The notes beneath the pieces were generated by a model, which was not told the origin of the DNA, did not search any database, and worked only from the letters and a program-made list of their open reading frames with translations. From the NCBI GenBank assembly GCA_964468185.1, contig CAYXTR010000013.1, positions 62,001 to 126,000 on the forward strand: a stretch of DNA of 64,000 nucleotides, read 5' to 3'. The stretch is from JANQFV01 sp964468185 (GTDB lineage Bacteria; Planctomycetota; Phycisphaerae; UBA1845; Fen-1342). The first letter of the stretch is position 1, and the number at the start of each line of letters is the position of its first letter. This document shows, piece by piece, positions 1-8,063 of the stretch. Made by a program: the position numbers and the translations under genes.

Positions 1-258
1 GTTCCCGACGAACGCGAACTCCCGGACATCTTCGATGAGGAATGGGAGCGGGCCGTGATGCGCGCGTGCCTCCGCGAAGTGCGACAGCTCGTCGATGGCA
101 AGACTTTCGAGGCGTTTCGGCTCTATGCGTTGGAGAACTGGCCGCCCAACAAGGTAGCCGAGCATCTCGGCATTTCCCGCGGCGCCGTCTACGTTCACAA
201 GAGCCGCGTCCTCGCTCACCTCCGCAAGATCCGCGAAGACATGGAAGAGTCTTTCTAG
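1..258 (+). CDS. RNA polymerase sigma factor, sigma-70/ECF type (C-terminal part, 5' truncated by window edge)
   Basis: The frame is open from base 1 to the TAG at 256-258, giving 85 residues of a protein that starts outside the window. The visible part is sigma region 4. The segment around residues 45-75 (NKVAEHLGISRGAVYVHKSR) is a helix-turn-helix that in this family contacts the -35 promoter element. It is preceded by a helical stretch with FEAFRLYALENW, typical of planctomycete ECF-like sigma factors. It acts in the cytoplasm with core RNA polymerase. No anti-sigma or kinase gene follows directly, and the next 530 bases hold no convincing gene. The sub-family cannot be fixed without the N-terminal part. 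Confidence 0.85.
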   Translation, partial: VPDERELPDIFDEEWERAVMRACLREVRQLVDGKTFEAFRLYALENWPPNKVAEHLGISRGAVYVHKSRVLAHLRKIREDMEESF

Positions 259-789
259 CACATTTCTTACGCGGATGTGGCGGGGCACGTCCCTATCGTC
301 CGTCCGCGACCGATACTTTGCCCGGCCGCTGAACACAGGCCCCAGAGCCGTGATCCTGCAACAGGGTCAAAGCTGCCGCAGCGCGACCCCCGCCGCACCA
401 CGATATTCCGCCCCGAGCGGTCCCGCTACTTGTGTTGCTGTGCCGACGTTGACGAGCGGCTGCCGCCAGTGCCCTCCTCCGCCAGCGACCGTTGGTACGA
501 CTTCCACCCCGGACACCACTTCGTATGCCACCGCCACAGCCGCCCCAGCCATGAAGATGGTCTGCGCTCCGCATGCGCCCGCAAGCGGCACTTCTCGCAA
601 GGGTGCCAAGCCATAATCCACCTGTTATTTGCATACAGCGTTATCCACGAATCCGCCCGCTCGGATCAGCGTTGCCACGATTCTCCTCTTCACGCGGTCC
701 TGCGCCAATGTCCGCGACCGACCATTCCGCCTACTTGTCTCCTTCATCATTTGCCGTAGCATCACTTGACGTGGTGGAGGCCCGACCCG
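259..789. other. Long intergenic stretch with no supported gene
   Basis: About 530 bases lie between the sigma factor stop and the transporter start. The possible reading frames have arginine/proline/serine-rich translations typical of shadow frames in GC-rich DNA. The least bad is a GTG-started 84-codon minus-strand frame (621-367), rich in Ala/Gly/Val, without a clear ribosome binding site. I see no repeat, tRNA or strong terminator. It may hold regulatory DNA for the transporter or a decayed gene. Confidence 0.4.
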
Positions 790-1815
790 ATGCCCAGCGC
801 CGATTCATTGCAGAACGCCAAACAGGCTCGGCACGCCGTGACGCTGTGTGTTCTCACGACCTTCGTCATCGCCGTCACCGAGTTAAGCGTCGGAATCTAC
901 TTCAACCTGATCAGCATCATCGCCGAAGGCCTTCACACCGCGGCCGACCTGCTCGACTCCGGCGTCGCCCTCTTCGCCGTCATCGCCGCCGCCCGCCCAC
1001 CCGACCGTGAGCATCCCTACGGCCACGGCAAATTCGACAGCCTGGGCGGCATGTTCGAAGGCCTGTGCGTTGCCGGTAGTGGAATCTGGGCGATCTACGC
1101 CTCGTCGCGTGTCCTGTTCGGCTTCGTAGAGCCGGCTCCACGTCCAGAGCCACCCGTTCTACTTGCGATGATCGCCGCCAGCGTGCTGTACCTCGGCGTC
1201 TCCTGGTACGTCCTGCGTGTCGCGGCACGCACGCGCTCGCCCGTCGTGTATGCCGAGGGCATTCATCTGCGGGTGCATGTGTACGTGACTGCCGGGCTCT
1301 TCGTCGGCATCCTCCTGGCCATGCTCGCCCAGCGAGCGAAGTGGGCCCATGCCTGGACGATCGACCCCACGATGGGCTTACTGCTGGGTGTCGCGCTCGT
1401 GATCGTCGGCGGCCGCATCATCTGGACCGGGGTGGGGCAGGTCATCGATACTGCCCTACCGCCTGCCGAGCGTGACAAGATTATCGCCGCCCTGGACGAA
1501 TTCCGCGATGAGTTCATTGAAATCCACGCTATCCGCACCCGCCAGGCTGGCACCGAGCAGCATGTCGACATTCACCTGGTCGTCGCCGGTGACATGTCGG
1601 TCGCCGCCGCCCACGACCTTTCACATCGTATCGAGGACCGTGTTGTCGAAGCGCTGCCGCAGACCCACTTCCTCGTCCATGTTGAACCACCCAGCGACGG
1701 ATCACTGCGGCGCTATGACGATCGGGGTCAAACAGGCGCCGTGGTGAGCGACGAGGCGGTCCCCACCGAAGGCGAACACGACCATCATCACCGGCCCGAC
1801 GCACACCAGGGCTGA
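790..1815 (+). CDS. Cation diffusion facilitator (CDF) family metal transporter
   Basis: This 341-residue inner-membrane protein should exchange divalent metal ions (Zn/Fe/Mn class) for protons. The start at 790 is chosen because GGAGG (776-780) lies nine bases upstream; a TTG at 766 is in frame but lacks such a site. The TM2 metal motif is H49-T-A-A-D53, followed by the conserved loop HPYGHGKFDS. The TM5 motif, normally HxxxD, reads H159-L-R-V-H163, so the last metal ligand is histidine rather than aspartate. The C-terminal cytoplasmic domain (EIHAIRTRQAG, HVDIHLVV) matches the CDF metallochaperone-like fold. It ends with a histidine-rich tail (GEHDHHHRPDAH) that could bind metal. Family assignment is firm; the metal is unknown. 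Confidence 0.92.
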   Translation: MPSADSLQNAKQARHAVTLCVLTTFVIAVTELSVGIYFNLISIIAEGLHTAADLLDSGVALFAVIAAARPPDREHPYGHGKFDSLGGMFEGLCVAGSGIWAIYASSRVLFGFVEPAPRPEPPVLLAMIAASVLYLGVSWYVLRVAARTRSPVVYAEGIHLRVHVYVTAGLFVGILLAMLAQRAKWAHAWTIDPTMGLLLGVALVIVGGRIIWTGVGQVIDTALPPAERDKIIAALDEFRDEFIEIHAIRTRQAGTEQHVDIHLVVAGDMSVAAAHDLSHRIEDRVVEALPQTHFLVHVEPPSDGSLRRYDDRGQTGAVVSDEAVPTEGEHDHHHRPDAHQG

Positions 1816-1939
1816 GTGCCGACGCATCATCTTCGTCACGTCGCCAAAACGCCACCGTTCCGCTAAGGTATGAGTCGTCCAGCCGGCCAGCCGTGGGCGC
1901 GGCGCCGGTCGCTAAGCAAACCCGGAACGGAGCAACCTG

Positions 1940-3994
1940 ATGTTCACCCTGATCGTCGTCCTGTTCGCCGTTACGCTATTCTTGGCAGTGACGCGCTTTG
2001 CTGAGGGCACACTGCAAACGCATCCATTCTCCGTCGAGGACATGCTGGCCATGGATCGCATTAGCGACGTCCAGGCCTCGCCCGACGGCACCGTGTTGGC
2101 GTTTACCCGCCGCGTAACCGACATGGAAGCCAACAAGGGGCGGACCGACATCTGGCTGGTCCACCCGGATGGCGCCGGCCTCCGCCGCCTGACCTCCCAC
2201 GAGGCCGGCAGCAGCCACCCGCGCTGGTCCCACGATGGTGCCCACATCTACTTTCTCAGCGGCCGCAGTGACTCGTCGCAGGTCTGGCGCATTCCAATCG
2301 ACGGCGGTGAGGCCGAGCAGGTAACGCACCTGCCGCTCGACGCCGAGTCATTCGCCCTCTCGCCGCAAGGCACGCACCTCGCCGTCAGCATGGAGGTTTT
2401 CCCCGACGCGGAATCGGTGGCAGACACGAAGAAGCGTCTCGACGAGCGCGCGGAGCAGAAGGCCTCCGGACGCGTCTACGATCAACTCATGTTCCGGCAC
2501 TGGGACACCTGGAAGGATGGCCGCCGCTCACACGTCTTCGTCCTCCCCGTCGACGGCAGCGCGCCCCCGCTCGACATTCAGCAAGGCATGGACGCTGACA
2601 GCCCCTCCAAGCCCTTCGGCGGTGCCGAGGAGTATAGCTTCACGCCCGATGGCAAGTCCGTGGTGTTTGCCGCTCGCAATGTCGGTCGCGAGGAAGCCTG
2701 GTCCACCCATTTCAATTTGTATGTTGCTCCTGCGGATGGCTCCGACCCGCCGAAGGTAGTCATCGATGGGCAGGGCGCCATGGTAACCAACCCGGTCTTC
2801 TCGCCGGACGGCAAGACGCTGGCCTATCTAATGATGGCTCGCGCAGGGTATGAAGCCGACCGCCTGCGCATCGCGCTCAAAGACTGGCCCAGTGGCTCGA
2901 CGCGCGTCCTGACCGAAAAGTGGGACCGCTCCGCGACCAGCATCACCTGGTCACGCGACAACAAGACGATCTTCACCGCCGCCGATGATATCGGCCAGCG
3001 GCCGCTCTTCGCGATCGATGTCGCCACCGGTCAGGTCACCAGGCTGCACGGCGACGGCCGCGTCAGCGATATCGCGACCACGGACAACCGCGTCGTTTTC
3101 GGCCTGCGCCATTTCCAAAGCCCGGTCGAGCTCCACAGTGTCGATGGCGAAGGAAAGGACCTCCAGACCCTCACACAAATCAACGCCCAGAAGCTGGCCG
3201 CCAGCCGTATGGGCACTGCCGAGCAGTTCTCCTTCAAAGGCTGGAACGACGAGACGGTCTACGGCTTTGTCGTGAAGCCCGTCGACTTTGACGAGACGCA
3301 GAAGTACCCCGTCGCGTTTCTCATTCATGGCGGCCCGCAAGGCTCCTTCGGCAACGACTTCCACTATCGCTGGAACCCACAGGCGTACGCCGGTGCTGGT
3401 TACGCCGCCATCCTGATCGACTTTCACGGCTCCACCGGCTACGGGCAGGATTTCACCGACGCCATCAACAACCACTGGGGCGATCGCCCGCTCGAAGACC
3501 TTCAAAAAGGCCTGGCGTACGCCCTCGATCAGTACCCGTGGCTCGACAAGAGCCGCGTCGCCGCCCTCGGCGCCTCCTACGGCGGCTACATGGTCAACTG
3601 GATTCATGGTGTCTGGAATGAGCCCTTCCGCTGCCTGGTGTGCCACGACGGCAACATCGATGAACGCATGGCCTATTACGACACCGAGGAGCTGTGGTTC
3701 CCCGAATGGGAGCGTGGCGGCACGCCCTGGGAAAAACCCGACGCGTACACCGAGCACAACCCGATCGACCACCTTGACAAATGGCGCCTGCCGACCCTTG
3801 TGATTCACGGTCAAAAGGACTTTCGCGTCGTCGATACGCAGGGCTTGTCAACATTCACGGCGCTCCAGCGGCGCGGCATCCCCAGCCGCCTGTTATACTT
3901 CCCGAACGAGAATCACTGGGTGCTCAAACCGCACAACAGCGTACAATGGCACGCCGAAGTCATCGGCTGGCTCGACCGCTGGTGCAAGAGCTGA
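1940..3994 (+). CDS. S9 family serine peptidase (acylaminoacyl-peptidase / prolyl oligopeptidase type)
   Basis: This 684-residue hydrolase should cleave short peptides. Residues 1-22 form a hydrophobic segment (signal peptide or anchor), implying export. Residues ~35-380 carry WD40/TolB-like propeller repeats (SPDGTVLAFTRR, HPRWSHDGAHIYF, FTPDGKSVVFAAR, FSPDGKTLAYL). The alpha/beta-hydrolase domain follows from about residue 420. The nucleophile motif GASYGGY puts Ser at 546, the Asp is in GQKDFRV (627) and the His in ENHW (659), giving a complete triad in family order. HGGPQGSFGNDF supplies the oxyanion region. Length is normal for S9C enzymes. It stands alone upstream of the phosphoglycerate mutase gene. 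Confidence 0.95.
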   Translation: MFTLIVVLFAVTLFLAVTRFAEGTLQTHPFSVEDMLAMDRISDVQASPDGTVLAFTRRVTDMEANKGRTDIWLVHPDGAGLRRLTSHEAGSSHPRWSHDGAHIYFLSGRSDSSQVWRIPIDGGEAEQVTHLPLDAESFALSPQGTHLAVSMEVFPDAESVADTKKRLDERAEQKASGRVYDQLMFRHWDTWKDGRRSHVFVLPVDGSAPPLDIQQGMDADSPSKPFGGAEEYSFTPDGKSVVFAARNVGREEAWSTHFNLYVAPADGSDPPKVVIDGQGAMVTNPVFSPDGKTLAYLMMARAGYEADRLRIALKDWPSGSTRVLTEKWDRSATSITWSRDNKTIFTAADDIGQRPLFAIDVATGQVTRLHGDGRVSDIATTDNRVVFGLRHFQSPVELHSVDGEGKDLQTLTQINAQKLAASRMGTAEQFSFKGWNDETVYGFVVKPVDFDETQKYPVAFLIHGGPQGSFGNDFHYRWNPQAYAGAGYAAILIDFHGSTGYGQDFTDAINNHWGDRPLEDLQKGLAYALDQYPWLDKSRVAALGASYGGYMVNWIHGVWNEPFRCLVCHDGNIDERMAYYDTEELWFPEWERGGTPWEKPDAYTEHNPIDHLDKWRLPTLVIHGQKDFRVVDTQGLSTFTALQRRGIPSRLLYFPNENHWVLKPHNSVQWHAEVIGWLDRWCKS

Positions 3995-4035
3995 GCCACC
4001 GCTGGGCCTGTCGGGCGCCCCGTGAAGTTGGGTGG

Positions 4036-4054
4036 GTCGGGCGTCTCGCCCGAC
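4036..4054. repeat. Short GC-rich palindrome (GTCGGGCG-tct-CGCCCGAC)
   Basis: Eight-base perfect arms with a 3-base loop sit in the gap between the S9 peptidase and gpmA. No T-tract follows, so it is a poor Rho-independent terminator. GTCGGGC-type palindromes look like dispersed intergenic elements; compare the different but similarly built palindrome after gyrA. Confidence 0.55.
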
Positions 4055-4077
4055 AATACAAGAATAGGTGATTTGCA

Positions 4078-4827
4078 ATGCACAAACTCGTTCTCCTCCG
4101 CCACGGCGAAAGCGTCTGGAACAAAGAGAACCTCTTCACCGGCTGGACCGACGTAGACCTGTCCGCGCAGGGCATCAAGGAGGCGCACGAAGCCGGCCGC
4201 GTGCTCAAGGACGAAGGCTATACCTTCGACGTCGCCTTCACATCGGTCCTGAAGCGCGCGATTCGAACCCTCTGGATCACCCTCGACCAGATGAACCTGA
4301 TGTGGATCCCCGTCCACCGCCATTGGCGTCTCAATGAAAGGCATTACGGCGCGCTCCAGGGACTCAACAAGGCCCAGACCGCCGAGCAACACGGCGAGGA
4401 GCAGGTCAAGGTCTGGCGTCGCAGCTACGCCACCCCTCCGCCGGCTCTGGAGGATGCGGATGAGCGCCACCCTCGCCACGACCCGCGCTACGCCGACCTG
4501 GACCCGCGCCTCTTGCCACGCACCGAGAGCCTCGCCCTGACGGTCGACCGCTTCCTGCCGTACTGGAACGACGCCATCGTCCCGACACTCCGTCGTAACC
4601 GGAAGGTCCTGATCGCCGCCCACGGCAACAGCCTGCGCGCCCTCGTCAAGTTCCTCGATAACGTGTCGGAAGAGGAAATCGTCGGGCTGAACATCCCGAC
4701 CGGCGTCCCACTCGTATACGAGTTGGACGACCGCCTCCAGCCGACCCGGCATTACTACCTGGGCGATCAGGAAGCCATCCAGCAGAAGATCGGCGCCGTC
4801 GCCGCACAAGGTCAGGCGAAGAAGTAG
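4078..4827 (+). CDS. gpmA: 2,3-bisphosphoglycerate-dependent phosphoglycerate mutase
   Basis: This 249-residue cytoplasmic enzyme interconverts 3- and 2-phosphoglycerate in glycolysis and gluconeogenesis. The N-terminus LVLLRHGESVWNKENLFTGW holds the RHG motif with the phosphoacceptor histidine (about residue 9), followed by the usual WTDVDLSAQG. The second catalytic region is RHWRLNERHYGALQGLNKAQT. The C-terminal histidine lies in LIAAHGNSLRALVKFLDN. IPTGVPLVYELD completes the dPGM signature. Length and all motifs match the family. It appears monocistronic and is followed by a small hairpin. Confidence 0.97.
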   Translation: MHKLVLLRHGESVWNKENLFTGWTDVDLSAQGIKEAHEAGRVLKDEGYTFDVAFTSVLKRAIRTLWITLDQMNLMWIPVHRHWRLNERHYGALQGLNKAQTAEQHGEEQVKVWRRSYATPPPALEDADERHPRHDPRYADLDPRLLPRTESLALTVDRFLPYWNDAIVPTLRRNRKVLIAAHGNSLRALVKFLDNVSEEEIVGLNIPTGVPLVYELDDRLQPTRHYYLGDQEAIQQKIGAVAAQGQAKK

Positions 4828-4829
4828 GG

Positions 4830-4858
4830 GGGCAGTTATGCTTTCACCGGGACTGCCC
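4830..4858 (+). terminator. Possible hairpin after gpmA
   Basis: GGGCAGT (4830-4836) and ACTGCCC (4852-4858) form a 7-bp stem with a 15-base loop right after the gpmA stop codon. There is no clear T-tract, so terminator function is uncertain. Confidence 0.35.
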
Positions 4859-4872
4859 GGCTGAGGTCATCT

Positions 4873-5082
4873 ATGCAACATCAACGCCCAAAGCGAATAC
4901 GCCGGTTGGCTCTGGCACTGCTGACCATACCCCTGCTATCCGTCGGCACCTGCGCATCCATCGCCCGCGACGCCGCGATCAACGGCGCCTTCAACTACGC
5001 GATCCCCACCATCAATACACTCTTCGAAGCACAACTCGACGCGGCGTGGGGCAACGCGGCCAACGACACCAGAACGAACTGA
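4873..5082 (+). CDS. Small exported protein, unknown function
   Basis: A 69-residue protein with a basic N-terminus (QRPKRIRR) followed by a hydrophobic stretch LALALLTIPLLSVGTC, which looks like a signal peptide ending in a weak lipobox (VGTC). The mature part ASIARDAAINGAFNYAIPTINTLFEAQLDAAWG is short and amphipathic. I do not recognise a domain. It sits between gpmA and the sugar isomerase, with its own ATG but no strong ribosome binding site. It may be a small lipoprotein. Confidence 0.55.
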   Translation: MQHQRPKRIRRLALALLTIPLLSVGTCASIARDAAINGAFNYAIPTINTLFEAQLDAAWGNAANDTRTN

Positions 5083-5133
5083 CTTGTCACGCTTCACGAA
5101 AACGCGAATGCAGTAGTCTGAGGAGCAGCAACA

Positions 5134-6102
5134 ATGAAACTTGGCGTGATGGGAGCCGGACTCGGCGGCATGCCGTGGAACAAGGCGCTGGACTACTGCC
5201 AGCAGGTCGGTCTGGACGCGATTGAACTGCCTGTGGGAGCCTACCCCGGCAAGCCGTTCTTTGACCCGGCCGCTGTGCTCAAAAGCAAAGCGCAGCAGCA
5301 GAAGATCATCGACGACTGCCGCGCGCGCGGTCTCGAGATCATCGGCCTCGCCGTCCACGGCAACCCGGTCCACCCCGATGCCCGCATCCGCAAAGTCCAC
5401 GACAAGGACCATGACATTGCCGTCCGTCTCGCGCCCAAGCTCGGCACCCATGTCGTGATCAACTTCTCCGGCTGTCCGGGCGGCTCGCGCACCGACAAGA
5501 CGCCGAACTGGGTCACCTGCCCCTGGCCCGACGACTTCAGCGACATTGTCCGCTACCAATGGGAAGACGTCCTCATTCCGTACTGGAGCAAGAAAAACCA
5601 GGCCGCTGCCGACGAAGGCGTCAAAATCGCTTTCGAGGCCCACCCCGGCTTCTGCGTGTACAACCCGGAAACGCTCCTGCGGCTCCGTAAGGAATGCGGC
5701 AAGCAACTCGGCGCCAACCTTGACCCCTCCCACTTCTTCTGGCAGGGCATCGATCCCGTCGAGGCCACCCGTGTGCTCGGTGACGCCAAATGCCTGTTCC
5801 ACGTTCACGGCAAGGACACCGGCATCGACCCACACAACACACGCGTAAACGGCGCGCTCGATACCAAGTCCTATGGCCAGCTAGCGACCCGCTCGTGGGT
5901 CTTCCGTACCTGCGGTTACGGTCACGGCGACGAGTTCTGGAGGCCGTTCATCAGCATGCTCCGGATGAAAGGCTACGATGGCGTGATCAGTATCGAGCAT
6001 GAAGACTCATACATGAGCGTCCAGGAAGGCTTCGAGAAGGCCGTGGCCTATCTCAAGAACATCATCATCCGCGAAAAAGCTGGCCAGGCCTGGTGGTTCT
6101 GA
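5134..6102 (+). CDS. Sugar phosphate isomerase/epimerase (TIM-barrel, AP-endonuclease-2 family)
   Basis: A 322-residue cytoplasmic protein of the xylose-isomerase-like TIM-barrel family. The start is supported by AGGAG eight bases upstream. It opens with KLGVMGAGLGG and DAIELPVGAYPG, the first strand/loop of the barrel. Metal-binding residues are expected in FEAHPG (Glu), GANLDPSHFFWQG (Asp, His), FHVHGKDT (His) and SIEHED (Glu), all in the usual order. Members isomerise or epimerise sugars or inositols; many planctomycete copies are catabolic, but the substrate cannot be read from the sequence. It stands alone with its own leader. Confidence 0.88.
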   Translation: MKLGVMGAGLGGMPWNKALDYCQQVGLDAIELPVGAYPGKPFFDPAAVLKSKAQQQKIIDDCRARGLEIIGLAVHGNPVHPDARIRKVHDKDHDIAVRLAPKLGTHVVINFSGCPGGSRTDKTPNWVTCPWPDDFSDIVRYQWEDVLIPYWSKKNQAAADEGVKIAFEAHPGFCVYNPETLLRLRKECGKQLGANLDPSHFFWQGIDPVEATRVLGDAKCLFHVHGKDTGIDPHNTRVNGALDTKSYGQLATRSWVFRTCGYGHGDEFWRPFISMLRMKGYDGVISIEHEDSYMSVQEGFEKAVAYLKNIIIREKAGQAWWF

Positions 6103-6226
6103 CCGTAGCGCTGCTGCCTCCGGCAACACCCGCTGTGCATTAATGTGTGAAACGCGCCCCCGATTCTCGCAAAGCGCGCACTTCCACAGCAAAAACAGAA
6201 AATCTCACCTGAATCACCGAAACGTG

Positions 6227-6235
6227 TGTTAGACT
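6227..6235 (+). promoter_or_regulatory. Extended -10 promoter candidate upstream of first BNR/dockerin gene
   Basis: TGTTAGACT (TGn plus TAGACT at 6230-6235) lies 76 bases before the ATG at 6311. The paralogous gene downstream has TGGTAGACT 77 bases before its ATG, so motif and spacing are conserved between the copies. No good -35 element is seen, as expected for extended -10 promoters. Confidence 0.55.
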
Positions 6236-6310
6236 TATCAATAAGCGCGGAACATCTGCGCCTGTAATCCTCACAGGGCCGACGGGGGAACGATCAAGAA
6301 AGGGGTAGTC

Positions 6311-7795
6311 ATGACCAGGTCAGTGTGTCTGTGCGCGCTCATCGCGCTCGTGTGCAGTTCCGCCACAGCCTCCCCAGACCATGGCGTAATCATCAATCCA
6401 AACCTCAGCGACCCATACGGAGCGCCGCTCGACCGCTGGGGCGACGACGTCCGCATCACGCCCGAACTCGTCGACTACGTACGTCCTTCCATGACATCTG
6501 CTCCCAACGGCGACCTGTACGTCGCCGTCGAGGAAGAGGACACCAACAAAATCTACATCCATCGCTCCACGGACGGCGGACAGACCTGGCCATGGATCCT
6601 CTCCTTCTGGCATGGCGACGAAACCGTGTGCCCGTGCATTCACTATGTCTCCGGCAACGAGGACTGGGTCTTTGTCGCCTACGTCGGCGTCTACGATCCG
6701 CACAAGCTCGTTGGTATCTTGCGCTTCGACCCGGCTGACGTGGAAGTAAACGACTTCCACAACGTCCAAACCGGCATCCCCGCCACCGACATGATTGTCC
6801 CCCGCATCTGTTCCGACTGCATCGACTACTTCAGCGTCTACTACTTGTATGTGGTCTACGGTGTGAAAACCGGCGACTACTGCCCCGTCATGTTCTCGCG
6901 TACGCTTGACCACGGCGAGTCCTGGGAATCACCGCAGAACATCACGGGCGGGTCAGAGAACACGAGCCAGACCGCGTGTCCCGCCATCACGTACAGCGAT
7001 GACATCGTGCACGTCGCATTTGAAAAACCAGGCTGGAATGGTGGTACGTGGGAGTCACAAATCTGGACCACGAAGAGCTACGACTACGGTAGCAGCGGCA
7101 CATGGACGTTACCCATTCAAGTAACGGAGACCGTCCACGGTGCTTACCACCCCGCGATCGCAGCCGAACACGATGGCGACAGCGTTATTGTTGCGTTCAC
7201 ACGCGAATACTCAACCGACTCCGACGCCCAATACGTCTACTCGACCAACGACGGCGACACCTACAGCCCCATCATCGGATACCCTTGGACATTCGGTGAT
7301 GAATACGCCGTAGACCTGGCACTCACTCCCGGCAGCGGTCGCTTCCACGTGGCCTACCACCGCCAGGAGGGGCTGGTGGACGAAATCCTCTACTGCTGGG
7401 CGCCCACCGATGATCCGGGTAATTGGTCGGATGCACGGGATGTCGACGACCGCGGCTGGGTCAGCCAGGCCTATCCGCGGCCAACGATCTGTGTCGACCC
7501 GACGCAGCCTGTCGCCGAGCAGGCCTGCATCGCCTGGACCGAACTCGTCTCGCCTGTAGTCGACACGTGGTACCTGGCCGCCTATTTCGACGCTGGCTTC
7601 GTCACGCCCATCGGCGATTTGAACTGCGACGGCGTCGTCGATTTCGACGACATCCAACCGTTCGTCCGCGCTCTGGCTGGTGAGGAGTATTATCAGTCAT
7701 ATCATCCCGACTGCATCTGGATGAACGCCGACTGCGATCAAGACGGCGATGTCGACTTTGACGACATTGCGGCATTCATCGGGCTCCTATCTTAG
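6311..7795 (+). CDS. Secreted BNR/sialidase-like beta-propeller protein with C-terminal dockerin-like EF-hand cassette (copy 1)
   Basis: This 494-residue protein starts with a signal peptide (MTRSVCLCALIALVCSSATAS). Asp-box-like repeats such as HRSTDGGQTW, LDHGESW and STNDGD mark a six-bladed sialidase/BNR propeller. The C-terminal ~60 residues hold two EF-hand/dockerin-like repeats: GDLNCDGVVDFDDIQPF and a second unit with DCDQDGDVDFDD. These should bind calcium and probably mediate attachment or sorting. A sialidase active site (Arg triad, Tyr/Glu) is not evident, so it may be a binding protein or another glycosidase. It is followed by a close paralogue in the same orientation. Confidence 0.82.
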   Translation: MTRSVCLCALIALVCSSATASPDHGVIINPNLSDPYGAPLDRWGDDVRITPELVDYVRPSMTSAPNGDLYVAVEEEDTNKIYIHRSTDGGQTWPWILSFWHGDETVCPCIHYVSGNEDWVFVAYVGVYDPHKLVGILRFDPADVEVNDFHNVQTGIPATDMIVPRICSDCIDYFSVYYLYVVYGVKTGDYCPVMFSRTLDHGESWESPQNITGGSENTSQTACPAITYSDDIVHVAFEKPGWNGGTWESQIWTTKSYDYGSSGTWTLPIQVTETVHGAYHPAIAAEHDGDSVIVAFTREYSTDSDAQYVYSTNDGDTYSPIIGYPWTFGDEYAVDLALTPGSGRFHVAYHRQEGLVDEILYCWAPTDDPGNWSDARDVDDRGWVSQAYPRPTICVDPTQPVAEQACIAWTELVSPVVDTWYLAAYFDAGFVTPIGDLNCDGVVDFDDIQPFVRALAGEEYYQSYHPDCIWMNADCDQDGDVDFDDIAAFIGLLS

Positions 7796-7797
7796 GC

Positions 7798-7824
7798 CTG
7801 TTGTAGCTGACAACAGAACTTTTC
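7798..7824 (+). terminator. Probable intrinsic terminator after copy 1
   Basis: CTGTTGT (7798-7804) and ACAACAG (7810-7816) form a 7-bp stem with a 5-base loop just after the stop codon, followed by AACTTTTC. This fits a weak Rho-independent terminator separating the two paralogues. Confidence 0.5.
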
Positions 7825-7862
7825 GCGGCCGGCGAAACCCAGCTTCGGCGTCGTCGGCCGCC

Positions 7863-7880
7863 ACCTGAAAGCTTTCAGGT
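7863..7880. promoter_or_regulatory. Perfect 18-bp palindrome, operator-like
   Basis: ACCTGAAAGCTTTCAGGT is fully self-complementary. It lies about 100 bases upstream of the second paralogue's promoter candidate and could be a site for a dimeric regulator or a tight hairpin (TCTTCAGG follows). Confidence 0.45.
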
Positions 7881-7978
7881 TCTTCAGGCGTGTCGCAGTT
7901 GCGAAACGTCCGCTTCCCGATCACGCCCGGCAATGCACCCCGTCAGCGTGAAAACCCCATCAGAAATTACGCCGGCTG

Positions 7979-7987
7979 TGGTAGACT
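7979..7987 (+). promoter_or_regulatory. Extended -10 promoter candidate upstream of copy 2
   Basis: TGGTAGACT, with TAGACT at 7982-7987, is 77 bases before the ATG at 8064. It matches the element upstream of copy 1 in sequence and distance. It also lies within a small inverted repeat (TGGTAG-actga-CTACCA, 7979-7995). Confidence 0.5.
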
Positions 7988-8063
7988 GACTACCAGGTGT
8001 GAAACTACCGGCCGCGCGCAGCTTCAGGGGCCGAGAAAAAAACAACCGGAAGGAGAAGCGCTC

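Noticed and set aside
367..621. GTG-started 84-codon minus-strand frame in the first gap
   Set aside because: Low-complexity Ala/Gly/Val composition, no clear ribosome binding site and no recognisable family.
2951..3814. Long antisense frame inside the S9 peptidase gene
   Set aside because: Shadow of codon bias; the sense strand has a complete catalytic triad.
4036..4054. Palindrome before gpmA as a Rho-independent terminator
   Set aside because: No U-tract on either strand; it is kept only as a short repeat.
4258..4275. GATTCGAACC-like tRNA T-loop
   Set aside because: It lies inside gpmA in the coding frame and has no surrounding cloverleaf.
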